Below, piece by piece: positions 9,801-16,972 of a DNA stretch of 64,000 nucleotides (position 1 is its first letter; each line of letters opens with the position of its first letter). Both the position numbers and the translations under genes were made by a program. Location: assembly GCA_030041435.1 (NCBI GenBank), contig JASHNW010000040.1, positions 91,220 to 155,219 of the forward strand. The letters run 5' to 3'. The notes beneath the pieces were generated by a model that worked only from the letters and a program-made list of their open reading frames with translations, had not been told where the DNA came from and did not search any database. The DNA is from Acidobacteriaceae bacterium. GTDB lineage: Bacteria; Acidobacteriota; Terriglobia; Terriglobales; Acidobacteriaceae.

Positions 9801-12233
9801 CTACTCGGATCGCAGCGCCTTGACCGGATCGACGCTGGCGGCGCGCAGCGCGGGAATGAGCCCGGCGAGCATGCCCACGGCCAGCAGTGCGAGCCCGGCC
9901 ACGCACAGCGACGAGAATATCCCCGGGCCGAAATCGGTAAACATGCGCTGCAACAGCGCCCAGGCCGCTGCCGACAGGGCAGCCCCGATGCCGAGGCCGA
10001 CGACGACCAGCAACAGCGCGTGCCCAAAAATGAGGCGCACAACGTCGCTTCGCTGGGCGCCGAGCGCCATGCGCACGCCCACTTCGTTGGTGCGCTGTGC
10101 AGTTACATAACTGATGAGGCCGTAAATGCCGACCACGGCCAGCAGCAGAGCCAGACCGCCAAAAACCGCCAGCATGCGAACGATCAGCCGGCGGCCGGCC
10201 AGCGAATCGGAGACCAGGGTTTCGAGGGGAATCATGGTGGAGATCGCCTGCGAAGAATCCACCGCAGCCAGGGCGCGCTGCAGCACCGGCGCCATGCGGC
10301 TCGGATCGCCATCCACGCGGACGAGAAAATCCGCCTCCGGCGCGTCGCCCTGCGCGAACGGGTAGTAGCGCATGCCATCGCTGGTGTCTTCTTCGAGCGA
10401 ACTCAGGCGCACGGTGGCGACAACTCCGACAATGACCGCGGGGTTTTTGGTGTCGCCGCACTCGAAGGAAATGTGCTGTCCGATGGGGTTCTGGCCAGGC
10501 CAGTATTTCTTCGCCAGCCGCTGGTCGATGACGACGACGGGCTGGCTGCCGGCAATGTCGCCGGCGTCGATCCAGCGCCCCGCCAGCAGGGGAATCTGCA
10601 TCGTCTTCAGGTAGCCGGGTGTAGCCAGGCTCAGCTGGCTGTGCGGGCCGGGGTCGCCGGCGGCCAGCACCTGGCCGACGATCCCGAACGAGCAGGAACC
10701 GCCGCCGTTGGGATCGAAGGGAAGCGGATTGACCGCCGCAGCCGCCAGTACACTCGGCTGCGCCGCCAGATTGCCGACCACGTTCCCCACCAGGCTGGCC
10801 TGGCGCGGCTGATTTTTGGCAAGGTCCTCCCCGGCATAGGGCACCATGGCGGCCATGACACCGTGCGGATTGAAGCCGGGATCGACCTTCTGCAGTTTCT
10901 GCAGGCTGGCCAGGAAAAGCCCGGTGCCGGCAAGGAGAAAGAAGGCAGCGGCCACCTCCGCGATAACAAAGGAGCTGCGCATCCGCTGCTTCTCCACCGT
11001 GGCCGTGCCGCTGCGGCCGCCCTCATGCAAAGCCAGGCGTCCGCGCGACCGCAGCAGGGTGAACGACGGTCCCACGCCCGCGATGAGCGCCGCCAGGATC
11101 GCCACCGCAGCGGTAAAGCCGAGCACTGCCGGGTCTGTGCGGACCATGAAGCCCGTGGCCAGATCGTGGGGCACCAGGTGCAGCAGCAGCCTTCCAATCG
11201 CCGGGCCGGCCAGCACTCCGGCAACAGCGGCGGCGCCGGCCAGCAGCAGGGTCTCGACCAGCAACTGGCGGACAATGCGCCGCGCACTCGCCCCCAGAGC
11301 GGTGCGAATCGCCAGTTCCCGGCTGCGCGCCGAGGTGCGCGCCAGCAGCAGCCCGGCCACGTTGGCCGCCGCAATCAGCAGCACCAGCACCACCACGCCG
11401 CACAGAACATAGAGCGGAGTGCGCAGCGGTCCCGCGGCGAATTCCGTCAGCTGCGTTGCGTAGATCCCCCATCCTGCGCTCTTTGCAAAGTACGTGCGCC
11501 CGGCACGGCGCAGATTCTGCCACATGGCCGTGCTGAGAGGGGCATTGAACTGTTGCAGGGAGACGCCCCGCCGCAGCCGCACCACAACATGCCAGGTCTC
11601 GTTGAAATCCTGGCTGGGTTGGAACGCGGCAGGCGCCAGGGCAATAGGAACCCACGCGTCGACCTCTCGCGGCCAGGCAAAATCGCTGCGCATGACGCCG
11701 AGCACGCGGTACGGCTTCTGGTCCAGCAGCAGCGTTTGTCCCACCACATCCTGCCTGCCGCCGAAGACCCGCTGCCACATGCCGTAGCTGAGGACGGCGA
11801 CCGGCGCTGCGTTGGGCTGGTCTTCCTGCGCGGTAAAGGTGCGCCCCAGGATGGGACGCGCGCCGAACACCTCGAACCAGCGCGCGGAAACCTGCGCTGC
11901 CGGGATATGTTCCGCCTGGCCGTCGCGCTCAATGTTGAAGCTGGTGGTTAGTCCGATGGCCGCGGCCTCCACCTGACCGCTCATCGAGCCCGCCGTGGCA
12001 TAGGTGGGCACAGAAACCACGGGAACATCGAGGGTGTATTGCGTGTACCGCGTATGCAGGACGGCGACCTGCTCGGGATGCTCCACGCCCGCCGGGTGCC
12101 GCAGCACCGCGTTCACCACGCTGAAGATCGCCGTGTTGGCGCCGATTCCCAGGGCCAGGGTGAGAACGGCGGTGAGCGCAAATCCCGGGGACTTCCGCAA
12201 CTGCCGCAGGGCGTACTTCAGGTCGGCGAGCAT
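9801..12233 (-). CDS. ADOP-family ABC transporter permease, first gene of the tandem run
   Basis: An 810-residue permease. The start was set at 12233 because [18 protein letters not shown] is the family leader; an in-frame ATG at 12335 would add 34 residues unlike the family. Helix 1 [18 protein letters not shown]; FtsX block 1 ([38 protein letters not shown]) near 285-400; block 2 ([38 protein letters not shown]) near 685-810, ending [10 protein letters not shown]. It leads the five-gene run, so the promoter should lie in 12234-12451, where a 6-4-6 dyad is found at 12273-12288. No ATPase partner adjoins it. Confidence 0.93.
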   Translation of the reverse strand: MLADLKYALRQLRKSPGFALTAVLTLALGIGANTAIFSVVNAVLRHPAGVEHPEQVAVLHTRYTQYTLDVPVVSVPTYATAGSMSGQVEAAAIGLTTSFNIERDGQAEHIPAAQVSARWFEVFGARPILGRTFTAQEDQPNAAPVAVLSYGMWQRVFGGRQDVVGQTLLLDQKPYRVLGVMRSDFAWPREVDAWVPIALAPAAFQPSQDFNETWHVVVRLRRGVSLQQFNAPLSTAMWQNLRRAGRTYFAKSAGWGIYATQLTEFAAGPLRTPLYVLCGVVVLVLLIAAANVAGLLLARTSARSRELAIRTALGASARRIVRQLLVETLLLAGAAAVAGVLAGPAIGRLLLHLVPHDLATGFMVRTDPAVLGFTAAVAILAALIAGVGPSFTLLRSRGRLALHEGGRSGTATVEKQRMRSSFVIAEVAAAFFLLAGTGLFLASLQKLQKVDPGFNPHGVMAAMVPYAGEDLAKNQPRQASLVGNVVGNLAAQPSVLAAAAVNPLPFDPNGGGSCSFGIVGQVLAAGDPGPHSQLSLATPGYLKTMQIPLLAGRWIDAGDIAGSQPVVVIDQRLAKKYWPGQNPIGQHISFECGDTKNPAVIVGVVATVRLSSLEEDTSDGMRYYPFAQGDAPEADFLVRVDGDPSRMAPVLQRALAAVDSSQAISTMIPLETLVSDSLAGRRLIVRMLAVFGGLALLLAVVGIYGLISYVTAQRTNEVGVRMALGAQRSDVVRLIFGHALLLVVVGLGIGAALSAAAWALLQRMFTDFGPGIFSSLCVAGLALLAVGMLAGLIPALRAASVDPVKALRSE

Positions 12234-12272
12234 GATGATCCTTTCGCTGTTCTTTCGATTACCCGGGTTGAC

Positions 12273-12288
12273 TGTTCCACACGGAACA
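12273..12288. promoter_or_regulatory. Dyad TGTTCC-N4-GGAACA, possible operator
   Basis: Perfect inverted repeat of six bases with a four-base centre (ACAC), 40 bases upstream of the first permease gene of the run. Size and position fit a dimeric repressor site near the promoter. No cognate regulator is encoded beside it, so the role is inferred. Confidence 0.4.
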
Positions 12289-12410
12289 CGTTGGCGAAGA
12301 GAACCCAATGCTGTGAAGAGCATGCGGCGGGCCACGGCGCGGCGAGGCTACTTCGTTGAAAAAGGTAGCTTTGCTGTGAGGAGTGAGGGAATCTTCTGTT
12401 CGGGACTGGT

Positions 12411-12428
12411 CGCTTCCGTCCGGAAGCG
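12411..12428 (-). terminator. Hairpin after the GAF-ANTAR gene
   Basis: CGCTTCCG-TC-CGGAAGCG, a perfect 8-base stem with a two-base loop, lies 23 bases past the stop codon of the minus-strand GAF-ANTAR gene. There is no clear U-tract, so it may be a weak terminator or an RNA-stabilising hairpin. Confidence 0.4.
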
Positions 12429-12451
12429 GACAGCGCAGCGCTGCCGGCAGC

Positions 12452-13168
12452 CTATTTCCTGCCCCGCTTCATGTCGTCCATGAGGATGATGGCTTCGGCG
12501 ATCTCTTTGAGCGGCCGGCGCTTCTGGCGGCTCTGCTTCTGCAGCATGAGATAGGCGGCCTCTTCGTCGATGGCCAGTTCGCGCTGCAGAATGCCCTTGG
12601 CCCGCTCCATCACCTTGCGGGTTTCCAGCTGGTCGGCCAGCTGCGACTTTTCGTACTCCATGCGCGCCAGCTCGACCTCGGCGCCCACCAGATAGCCGAT
12701 CATGGTGATCAGCCTGATTTCGCGCTTGGAGTGGTGGTGCTGCTCGCGATGCTGCATGTTGATGGCGCCGACCAGCTTGCCGCGGCACAGGATAGGCACG
12801 GCGAGAAAGGCCTCGAAGCGGTCTTCGGGCAGGCCGGGGATGCGCGCAAATCTTGGATCGGCCCACGCCTTCGCAGCCAGCGCCACGGTCTGCCGGTGCT
12901 CGGCGACCCAACCCGTGACGCCCTGGCCCAGATCGATCACCATGCGGTCCACCACGTCCTCGTGCGGGTTCTTGGAGGCGCGCAGCACCAGTTTGTCTTT
13001 CTCGAGCACGTAAATGAAGCAGGAGTCGCAGCGAATCGCGGCGGTGACCATCTCGATGACGCGCTGCAGCACTTCGTGGAACGGATCGGCCGCGGCCATA
13101 CGGCTCCCGATCTCATGCAGGAGATCGATGTCCGTCGTCTCTTCGTGCGGACTTACAAGCTCATCCAA
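12452..13168 (-). CDS. GAF and ANTAR domain regulator (RNA-binding antiterminator type)
   Basis: A 238-residue cytoplasmic protein from a TTG at 13168. I chose this start because AGGGAG (13177-13182) sits 8 bases upstream and residues before it look non-coding; an ATG at 13399 extends the frame by 77 implausible residues. A GAF domain (about 15-160; CDSCFIYVLEKDKLVLRAS, GQGVTGWVAEHRQTVAL, FLAVPILCRGKLVGAINMQ) is followed by a C-terminal ANTAR domain (about 170-230; KVMERAKGILQRELAIDEE, AAYLMLQKQSRQKRRPLKE). ANTAR proteins bind paired hairpins in leader RNAs and prevent termination; here the GAF probably senses a ligand or redox state. No partner histidine kinase or receiver domain is present. 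Target RNA unknown. Confidence 0.85.
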   Translation of the reverse strand: MDELVSPHEETTDIDLLHEIGSRMAAADPFHEVLQRVIEMVTAAIRCDSCFIYVLEKDKLVLRASKNPHEDVVDRMVIDLGQGVTGWVAEHRQTVALAAKAWADPRFARIPGLPEDRFEAFLAVPILCRGKLVGAINMQHREQHHHSKREIRLITMIGYLVGAEVELARMEYEKSQLADQLETRKVMERAKGILQRELAIDEEAAYLMLQKQSRQKRRPLKEIAEAIILMDDMKRGRK

Positions 13169-13176
13169 CGTCTTCG

Positions 13177-13182
13177 CTCCCT
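13177..13182 (-). promoter_or_regulatory. Ribosome binding site deciding the TTG start of the GAF-ANTAR gene
   Basis: AGGGAG on the minus strand, 8 bases before the TTG at 13168. It is the main reason for preferring this start over the distant ATG. Confidence 0.5.
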
Positions 13183-13410
13183 GGAAGGCCCGGCGCGGAA
13201 TTTCTGCACAGCTGTTTGTTTTTGCTCGCGCGTGTTTCAACAGGGTATAGCAAAACGGCCCTGAAGGTGATGGCCGAAGACCCCGAACACCGTTTGCGAC
13301 GGGCGGGCGTCGCAGGTGACATCCATCGCGCAGGAAAAGGCGTGCTGCCCGGCAAGCAGCGAGCCCCGGCGGGCTTATTTTTGCTCCGATTTCCCGCAAT
13401 CCTTGTGGCT

Positions 13411-13794
13411 CTATGGCGGAGGATTGCCATTCTTGATGCTTATGTTCGCTGCCGCCGTGCTCAACGCAGCAGAGGCCGTACAGGCCACAGCGCCACAGTA
13501 CTGCGCCGAGACGGAATAGGTGTGCGCCGTCCCCGAGGGAAAGTCTGCGTACGCGTACGTGTAGCTGTAAGAGCTGGCTCGCGAGTCAACGCTGTTGGAG
13601 AGCACGTGCGGCGCCCGCGCAACCGTCGTGTCCGTGACCGTCTGGCCCAGGAGGCACCACGTGTGCACGTTCCTGGAGCACGTCGGGAACGCCCCATCGT
13701 TGTTCGTCCACTTCAGCGTGACGACGACCTTGTGCTGCGCCGAGAGTGGCATCGCCACCAGGAATAGAGCCGGAATCAGGGTCTTCAGGAGCAT
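13411..13794 (-). CDS. Small secreted protein, possible fibronectin type III-like fold
   Basis: A 127-residue protein starting MLLKTLIPALFLVAMPLSAQ, a clear signal peptide with cleavage after AQ or nearby. The ATG at 13794 is preferred to the one at 13800 because AGAGGG lies 6 bases upstream of it. The mature part (VVVTLKWTNND..., SYSYTYAYADFPSGTAHTYSV) has the alternating strand pattern and late Y-x-Y of fibronectin type III-like beta sandwiches, with several cysteines that could form disulphides in the periplasm. It ends NGNPPP. Monocistronic, flanked on its 5' side by repeat-rich non-coding DNA. Function not recognised. Confidence 0.65.
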   Translation of the reverse strand: MLLKTLIPALFLVAMPLSAQHKVVVTLKWTNNDGAFPTCSRNVHTWCLLGQTVTDTTVARAPHVLSNSVDSRASSYSYTYAYADFPSGTAHTYSVSAQYCGAVACTASAALSTAAANISIKNGNPPP

Positions 13795-13833
13795 TTCCAT
13801 CCCTCTGCGGACGGCAAGCGCAGTGTTTCTCGA

Positions 13834-13943
13834 GAACTGGTCTCAACTATACCGCTGCGGAGTCGGTGAAGAGCCTGAGACCCGCTTTGGAGGCGGGTCT
13901 CACTGGTGGGATCCCCCGCATGATGAATTGATGAGACCAGTTC
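13834..13943. repeat. Nested inverted-repeat element (MITE/REPIN-like), copy A
   Basis: Outer arms GAACTGGTCTCA (13834-13845) and TGAGACCAGTTC (13932-13943) are perfect 12-base complements. Inside them is a second perfect stem, TGAGACCCGC (13876-13885) with GCGGGTCTCA (13893-13902) around a 7-base loop. Total 110 bases. The architecture resembles a small non-autonomous palindromic element or a structured RNA. No clear target-site duplication is visible. Confidence 0.6.
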
Positions 13944-14088
13944 GAGCTTCCTGTAACTGGATGCGCTCGGCAATGGAGACACCGCGCCCAACAATGATGG
14001 GATGCCGCATCGCATCTCCGCACGGTCCTTTTCCTGCAGTGCTGCGGCTTGCGTTGGCGGGGGACCAGGACCAGAGCGGCGAGCTTAG

Positions 14089-14199
14089 AGCAGTTTCGGA
14101 ATACAGGTGAACTTTTTGAGGCTGGTACAGGGTGGCCTTTTCCTGATTAAAAAGCCACTTGAGCGTGTGCCTTCGGTCTGCACCAATTCCGAAACTGCT
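14089..14199. repeat. Nested inverted-repeat element (MITE/REPIN-like), copy B
   Basis: Outer arms AGCAGTTTCGGAAT (14089-14102) and ATTCCGAAACTGCT (14186-14199) are perfect 14-base complements. An inner stem GTGGCCTTTT (14132-14141) pairs with AAAAAGCCAC (14149-14158) with one mismatch around a 7-base loop. Total 111 bases, nearly the same size and architecture as the element at 13834-13943 but a different sequence. Confidence 0.6.
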
Positions 14200-14267
14200 A
14201 TAGCCCGTTTCACCGCTGGTGTGACCCGACGAGATAGCCCGGACGCAGCCGATCCAGCGCGGCCCGT

Positions 14268-15281
14268 TCAGTTACGGCGAATCTTTGCCCAGAGACGCGC
14301 CACCGTCGCCCCAGTACCCGCGGCAGGCTTCGCAGGCGAAGGTTTTTGCGCGCCTTTTGCGGGAGGTCCCGCTTGTGTGCCGGATTGTGCGCCGGGCGGT
14401 GCTCCGCTGTTTGCTCCGGGCGGTGCGCCATTGGGAGCAGCAGCCGGCTCTTTTCCGCCTCCCGTCGCCGCCGGCGGCGGAGATTGTGCACTGCCCGCCG
14501 TGGCGTTACCGGGCAGCGGAGCGCTTCCCGGCGGGCTCGCGCCGGGCACCGGCGGAGCATCGGCCGTCAGATACTGCACGATGAGGGAGATTCTTCGATT
14601 CGACGGGTCCATGGGATTGGAGGGCACGCGCAGCTTCTGGTCGGCATAGCCCCGCACCTGCGAGACCTGGTCCCTGTGCAGGCCCGAAGCCTGCATTAAC
14701 CGCCGCGCGGCATTGGCGCGGTCGCTGGAAAGATCCCAGTTGCCGTAACCGTCCGGGCGCATGTAGGGCTGCGCATCCGTGTGTCCTTCGATCGCGATGC
14801 GGTTGGGAACGCCGCCCAGCTGCCCGGCCAGCATCTCCAGCAACTCCCTTCCGCGGTCGTTCAGGGTTGCGCTGCCGGTATCGAAAAACGTTCCGTCCTT
14901 CGTTTCCAGCAGCTCGATGCGCAGACCCTCGGGCGTGATCGTGATCTGGATCTGGTTCTGGAGCGCCTTGAGATCGTTCATTTTGTGGATAGCTTCTTCG
15001 ATCTTCTGCTTCAGCTGCGCGATGTTGTTCTCGGTGAGCGCCAGATTGTCGCTCGATCCCGACTGGTCGGTGCCCGTCTGCGAGGTCATGCCGCGGGGAT
15101 CGTTGAAGTATCCGGCCACGGCCTGGCGGACTTTCTGGCTGGTGTTCATGAGCCAGAGCACGATGAACAGGGACATCATCGCGGTGACGAAGTCGGCGTA
15201 GGCCACCTTCCACGCGCCGCCGTGATGGCCGCCGTGACTGCCTTTTTTCTTAATGACGATGATGGGTTTGTTCTGCTGCAT
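14268..15281 (-). CDS. motB: Flagellar motor stator protein MotB
   Basis: A 337-residue protein with a basic N-terminus (KKKGSHGGHHGGAW) and one transmembrane helix, YADFVTAMMSLFIVLWLM. Asp30 in that helix matches the essential proton-carrying aspartate of MotB (Asp32 in E. coli). After a plug/linker region comes an OmpA/MotB peptidoglycan-binding domain (about 115-235; IAIEGHTDAQPY, NWDLSSDRANAARRLM, NRRISLIVQYL). The last 90 or so residues are a Pro/Ala/Gly-rich tail not typical of MotB. With MotA it forms the ion-conducting stator anchored to peptidoglycan. It starts 15 bases after the motA stop. No other flagellar genes are in the window. Confidence 0.92.
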   Translation of the reverse strand: MQQNKPIIVIKKKGSHGGHHGGAWKVAYADFVTAMMSLFIVLWLMNTSQKVRQAVAGYFNDPRGMTSQTGTDQSGSSDNLALTENNIAQLKQKIEEAIHKMNDLKALQNQIQITITPEGLRIELLETKDGTFFDTGSATLNDRGRELLEMLAGQLGGVPNRIAIEGHTDAQPYMRPDGYGNWDLSSDRANAARRLMQASGLHRDQVSQVRGYADQKLRVPSNPMDPSNRRISLIVQYLTADAPPVPGASPPGSAPLPGNATAGSAQSPPPAATGGGKEPAAAPNGAPPGANSGAPPGAQSGTQAGPPAKGAQKPSPAKPAAGTGATVARLWAKIRRN

Positions 15282-15296
15282 CTGTTCTCTGCGTCG

Positions 15297-16181
15297 TTAC
15301 GCCGCCGGTTGCGCCGCCGCTGCCGGGGCGCCCTGATTTCTGCAGGCTTCTTCCACTTCGGAGAAGGAGGGCCGCACATGGGCCGGAATGGCCCGGCGCC
15401 CCATCTCCACGGCCACCACCGGCGGCTGGCCGCGGATGAAGGCCAGCATGAGCACGCGCAGCACGTAAAGGTAGGCATGTTCTTCCGCCATGGACTTGGC
15501 CATGTTCTGGCTCACCGGCCCGACCAGGCCGTAGCAGAGCAGAATGCCGAGGAAGGTGCCCACCAGCGCCGCCGCCACCTTGCGGCCGATTTCTTCGGCG
15601 GGGCCGCCGAGGGCGCCCATGGTGATGACCACGCCCAGCACCGCGGCGACAATGCCGAGGCCGGGGAGCGAGTCGGCCATGGTGGCCAGCGCCGTCACCG
15701 GCTCCTCGGCGCCGTGGTGCTGCACCTCCATGTCGAGGTCCATCATCTGGTCCATGTCGAAGGCTTCGACGCCGCCGGTGATGACCATGCGCAGGGTGTC
15801 GCAGACGAAGTCGCGCGCGTGATGATCTTCGATGAACTCGGGATAGGCATTCAGGATGGGACTTTCGCCGGGTTTTTCGACGTCGATCTCGATGGTGAGC
15901 ATGCCGCCGCGGCGCGCCTTCTGCAGCAGCTCGTACATCATGCGCAGGGTGGCGAGGTAGCGCGCTTTGCCGAAGTGCGAGCTGCCGAAAATGGCGGCGG
16001 CGCCGGCGGCGATTTTCCTGAGGATGCGCAGCGGATTCGCGATGAGCAGGGTTCCCATGCCCGCCCCGGCGATGATGAGCAGCTCGGCCGGCTGCAGCAG
16101 CACGGCGACGTGCCCATGCTCCATCAGATAGCCGGTCAAGACCGCGCCAAACACCACGAGAATGCCGATGATCGCGAACAT
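15297..16181 (-). CDS. motA: Flagellar motor stator protein MotA
   Basis: A 294-residue membrane protein starting MFAIIGILVVFGAVLTGYLM. In-frame sequence upstream of 16181 does not resemble MotA, so the ATG there was taken; an AGGAGG lies unusually far (14 bases) upstream. Features: helices 1-2 (AELLIIAGAGMGTLL), a cytoplasmic loop with ILNAYPEFIEDHHARDF and charged residues of the kind that interact with FliG, then helices 3-4 (LPGLGIVAAVLGVVITMG; LVGTFLGILLCYGLVGPV), which carry the conserved prolines. First gene of a motA-motB operon. Divergent from the riboflavin kinase-like gene across a 165-base gap. Confidence 0.93.
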   Translation of the reverse strand: MFAIIGILVVFGAVLTGYLMEHGHVAVLLQPAELLIIAGAGMGTLLIANPLRILRKIAAGAAAIFGSSHFGKARYLATLRMMYELLQKARRGGMLTIEIDVEKPGESPILNAYPEFIEDHHARDFVCDTLRMVITGGVEAFDMDQMMDLDMEVQHHGAEEPVTALATMADSLPGLGIVAAVLGVVITMGALGGPAEEIGRKVAAALVGTFLGILLCYGLVGPVSQNMAKSMAEEHAYLYVLRVLMLAFIRGQPPVVAVEMGRRAIPAHVRPSFSEVEEACRNQGAPAAAAQPAA

Positions 16182-16331
16182 GGGTGCTGCGGGATCCTCC
16201 TGCGCCCACCGTTCTCGCGCGCATCCGCGCACACCGCGCGACGCCGCCCGGTCGAACGGGCTTCTGTCCGTTTCATCGGCGGAATCGGGGCAGGCATCAA
16301 CGGACCGCCACCGATGATGGTTGAAAATGAC

Positions 16332-16339
16332 GGAGGGAG
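16332..16339 (+). promoter_or_regulatory. Ribosome binding site fixing the start of the DUF120 gene
   Basis: GGAGGGAG, seven bases before the ATG at 16347. The reading frame is open much further upstream (antisense to motA and motB), so this site is what identifies the true start. Confidence 0.7.
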
Positions 16340-16346
16340 AATATGC

Positions 16347-16721
16347 ATGGCGACGCTGCGCGGCAAAGTCGTTTCCGGAGCCGGCAATTTCTCGTTTTGG
16401 ATCGACAAGCTCCACGCCCACTACCTGCGCAAAACGGGCATGAGCCTTTTCCCCGGCACGCTCAACCTCCAGCTCGATCAACCCTGGTCTGTGCCCCCGC
16501 GCCCGCTGCGCCTCGAAGCCCAGGAGTATGGCGGCACGGTCTCGGTGAACCTTGTTCCCTGCTCGGTCTTCGGCAGAGCCGCCTTCATCCTGCGCACGGA
16601 CGCCAACGAGGATGGCCGCGGACACCACGCGAAGACCATTATCGAAATCGCCACCGAGGTGAAGCTGCGCGATTGCTACCACCTCGAAGATGGCGATATG
16701 GTGGACGTCCACATCCCATGA
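16347..16721 (+). CDS. Archaeal-type (CTP-dependent) riboflavin kinase-like protein, DUF120 family
   Basis: A 124-residue protein, close to the roughly 130 residues of archaeal RibK. The N-terminal LRGKVVSGAGNFSFWI, central LFPGTLNLQLD and C-terminal IIEIATEVKLRDCYHLEDGD with DMVDVHI match, in order and spacing, the strand pattern of the DUF120/RibK cradle-loop barrel; in archaeal RibK the equivalents are a VVSGLGEG-type strand, a GTLN-L-LD motif and an LR-x-LKDGD ending. The archaeal enzyme phosphorylates riboflavin to FMN using CTP. Whether this bacterial copy keeps that activity is inferred. Its stop overlaps the start of the following VOC remnant (ATGA), so the two were once translationally coupled. 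Confidence 0.75.
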   Translation: MATLRGKVVSGAGNFSFWIDKLHAHYLRKTGMSLFPGTLNLQLDQPWSVPPRPLRLEAQEYGGTVSVNLVPCSVFGRAAFILRTDANEDGRGHHAKTIIEIATEVKLRDCYHLEDGDMVDVHIP

Positions 16722-16806
16722 GCCAGCGCATCGCCGCCATCGCCCTTGTCGTCCGCGACTACGACGAAGCTATCGCCTGTGGGATCTGATCGAGCCGGCC
16801 GGCTGA
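16718..16806 (+). pseudogene. VOC/glyoxalase-family gene reduced by internal deletion
   Basis: The frame from ATG 16718 reads MSQRIAAIALVVRDYDEAIA, a typical start of a VOC (glyoxalase/bleomycin resistance) domain, then runs out of homology and stops at 16787-16789. In another frame, 16771-16806 reads YRLWDLIEPAG and a stop, which resembles the C-terminal strand of the same family (xxxWDLIxP). The simplest reading is that about 100 codons between the two ends were deleted with a frameshift. The start overlaps the stop of the DUF120 gene by four bases. It cannot encode a functional VOC protein. Confidence 0.7.
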
Positions 16807-16851
16807 CGTTGAGCCAGGCGTTGGCGCTTCTGTCCCTTCCCGAACACTCCA

Positions 16852-16865
16852 GTCCGATATCGGAC
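16852..16865. promoter_or_regulatory. 14-bp perfect palindrome upstream of permease gene
   Basis: GTCCGATATCGGAC, a perfect palindrome, 107 bases before the GTG of the permease gene at 16973. Size and symmetry fit an operator. Inferred role only. Confidence 0.35.
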
Positions 16866-16887
16866 ACTCGCTGCCACCCACTTCCCT

Positions 16888-16916
16888 TACGGAACAATCA
16901 CTTCCCTCGTTCCGTA
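16888..16916. promoter_or_regulatory. Inverted repeat TACGGAAC-N13-GTTCCGTA upstream of permease gene
   Basis: Perfect 8-base arms at 16888-16895 and 16909-16916, 56 bases before the start codon at 16973. A direct repeat ACTTCCCT also occurs just before the left arm and within the spacer. A regulator site or a leader hairpin are both possible. Confidence 0.4.
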
Positions 16917-16972
16917 TCTGGTCTCCAGCGTGCTGCCATTGTCCCCATCGCGCCCGAAAAAGGAGCCTCGCC

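Larger units (their letters stand above)
13795..14267. other. Non-coding region with two nested inverted-repeat elements
   Basis: A 473-base gap between the small secreted protein and motB. No convincing gene was seen. It contains the two palindromic elements at 13834-13943 and 14089-14199, annotated separately. Confidence 0.7.

Noticed and set aside
13834..14199. Hairpins as targets of the nearby ANTAR protein
   Set aside because: ANTAR targets have paired hairpins with six-base loops carrying A1 and G4; these loops are seven bases and do not fit.
14781..16346. N-terminal extension of the DUF120 gene covering motA and motB
   Set aside because: The frame is open by chance antisense to motA/motB. 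A strong ribosome binding site at 16332 and homology only from 16347 define the real gene.
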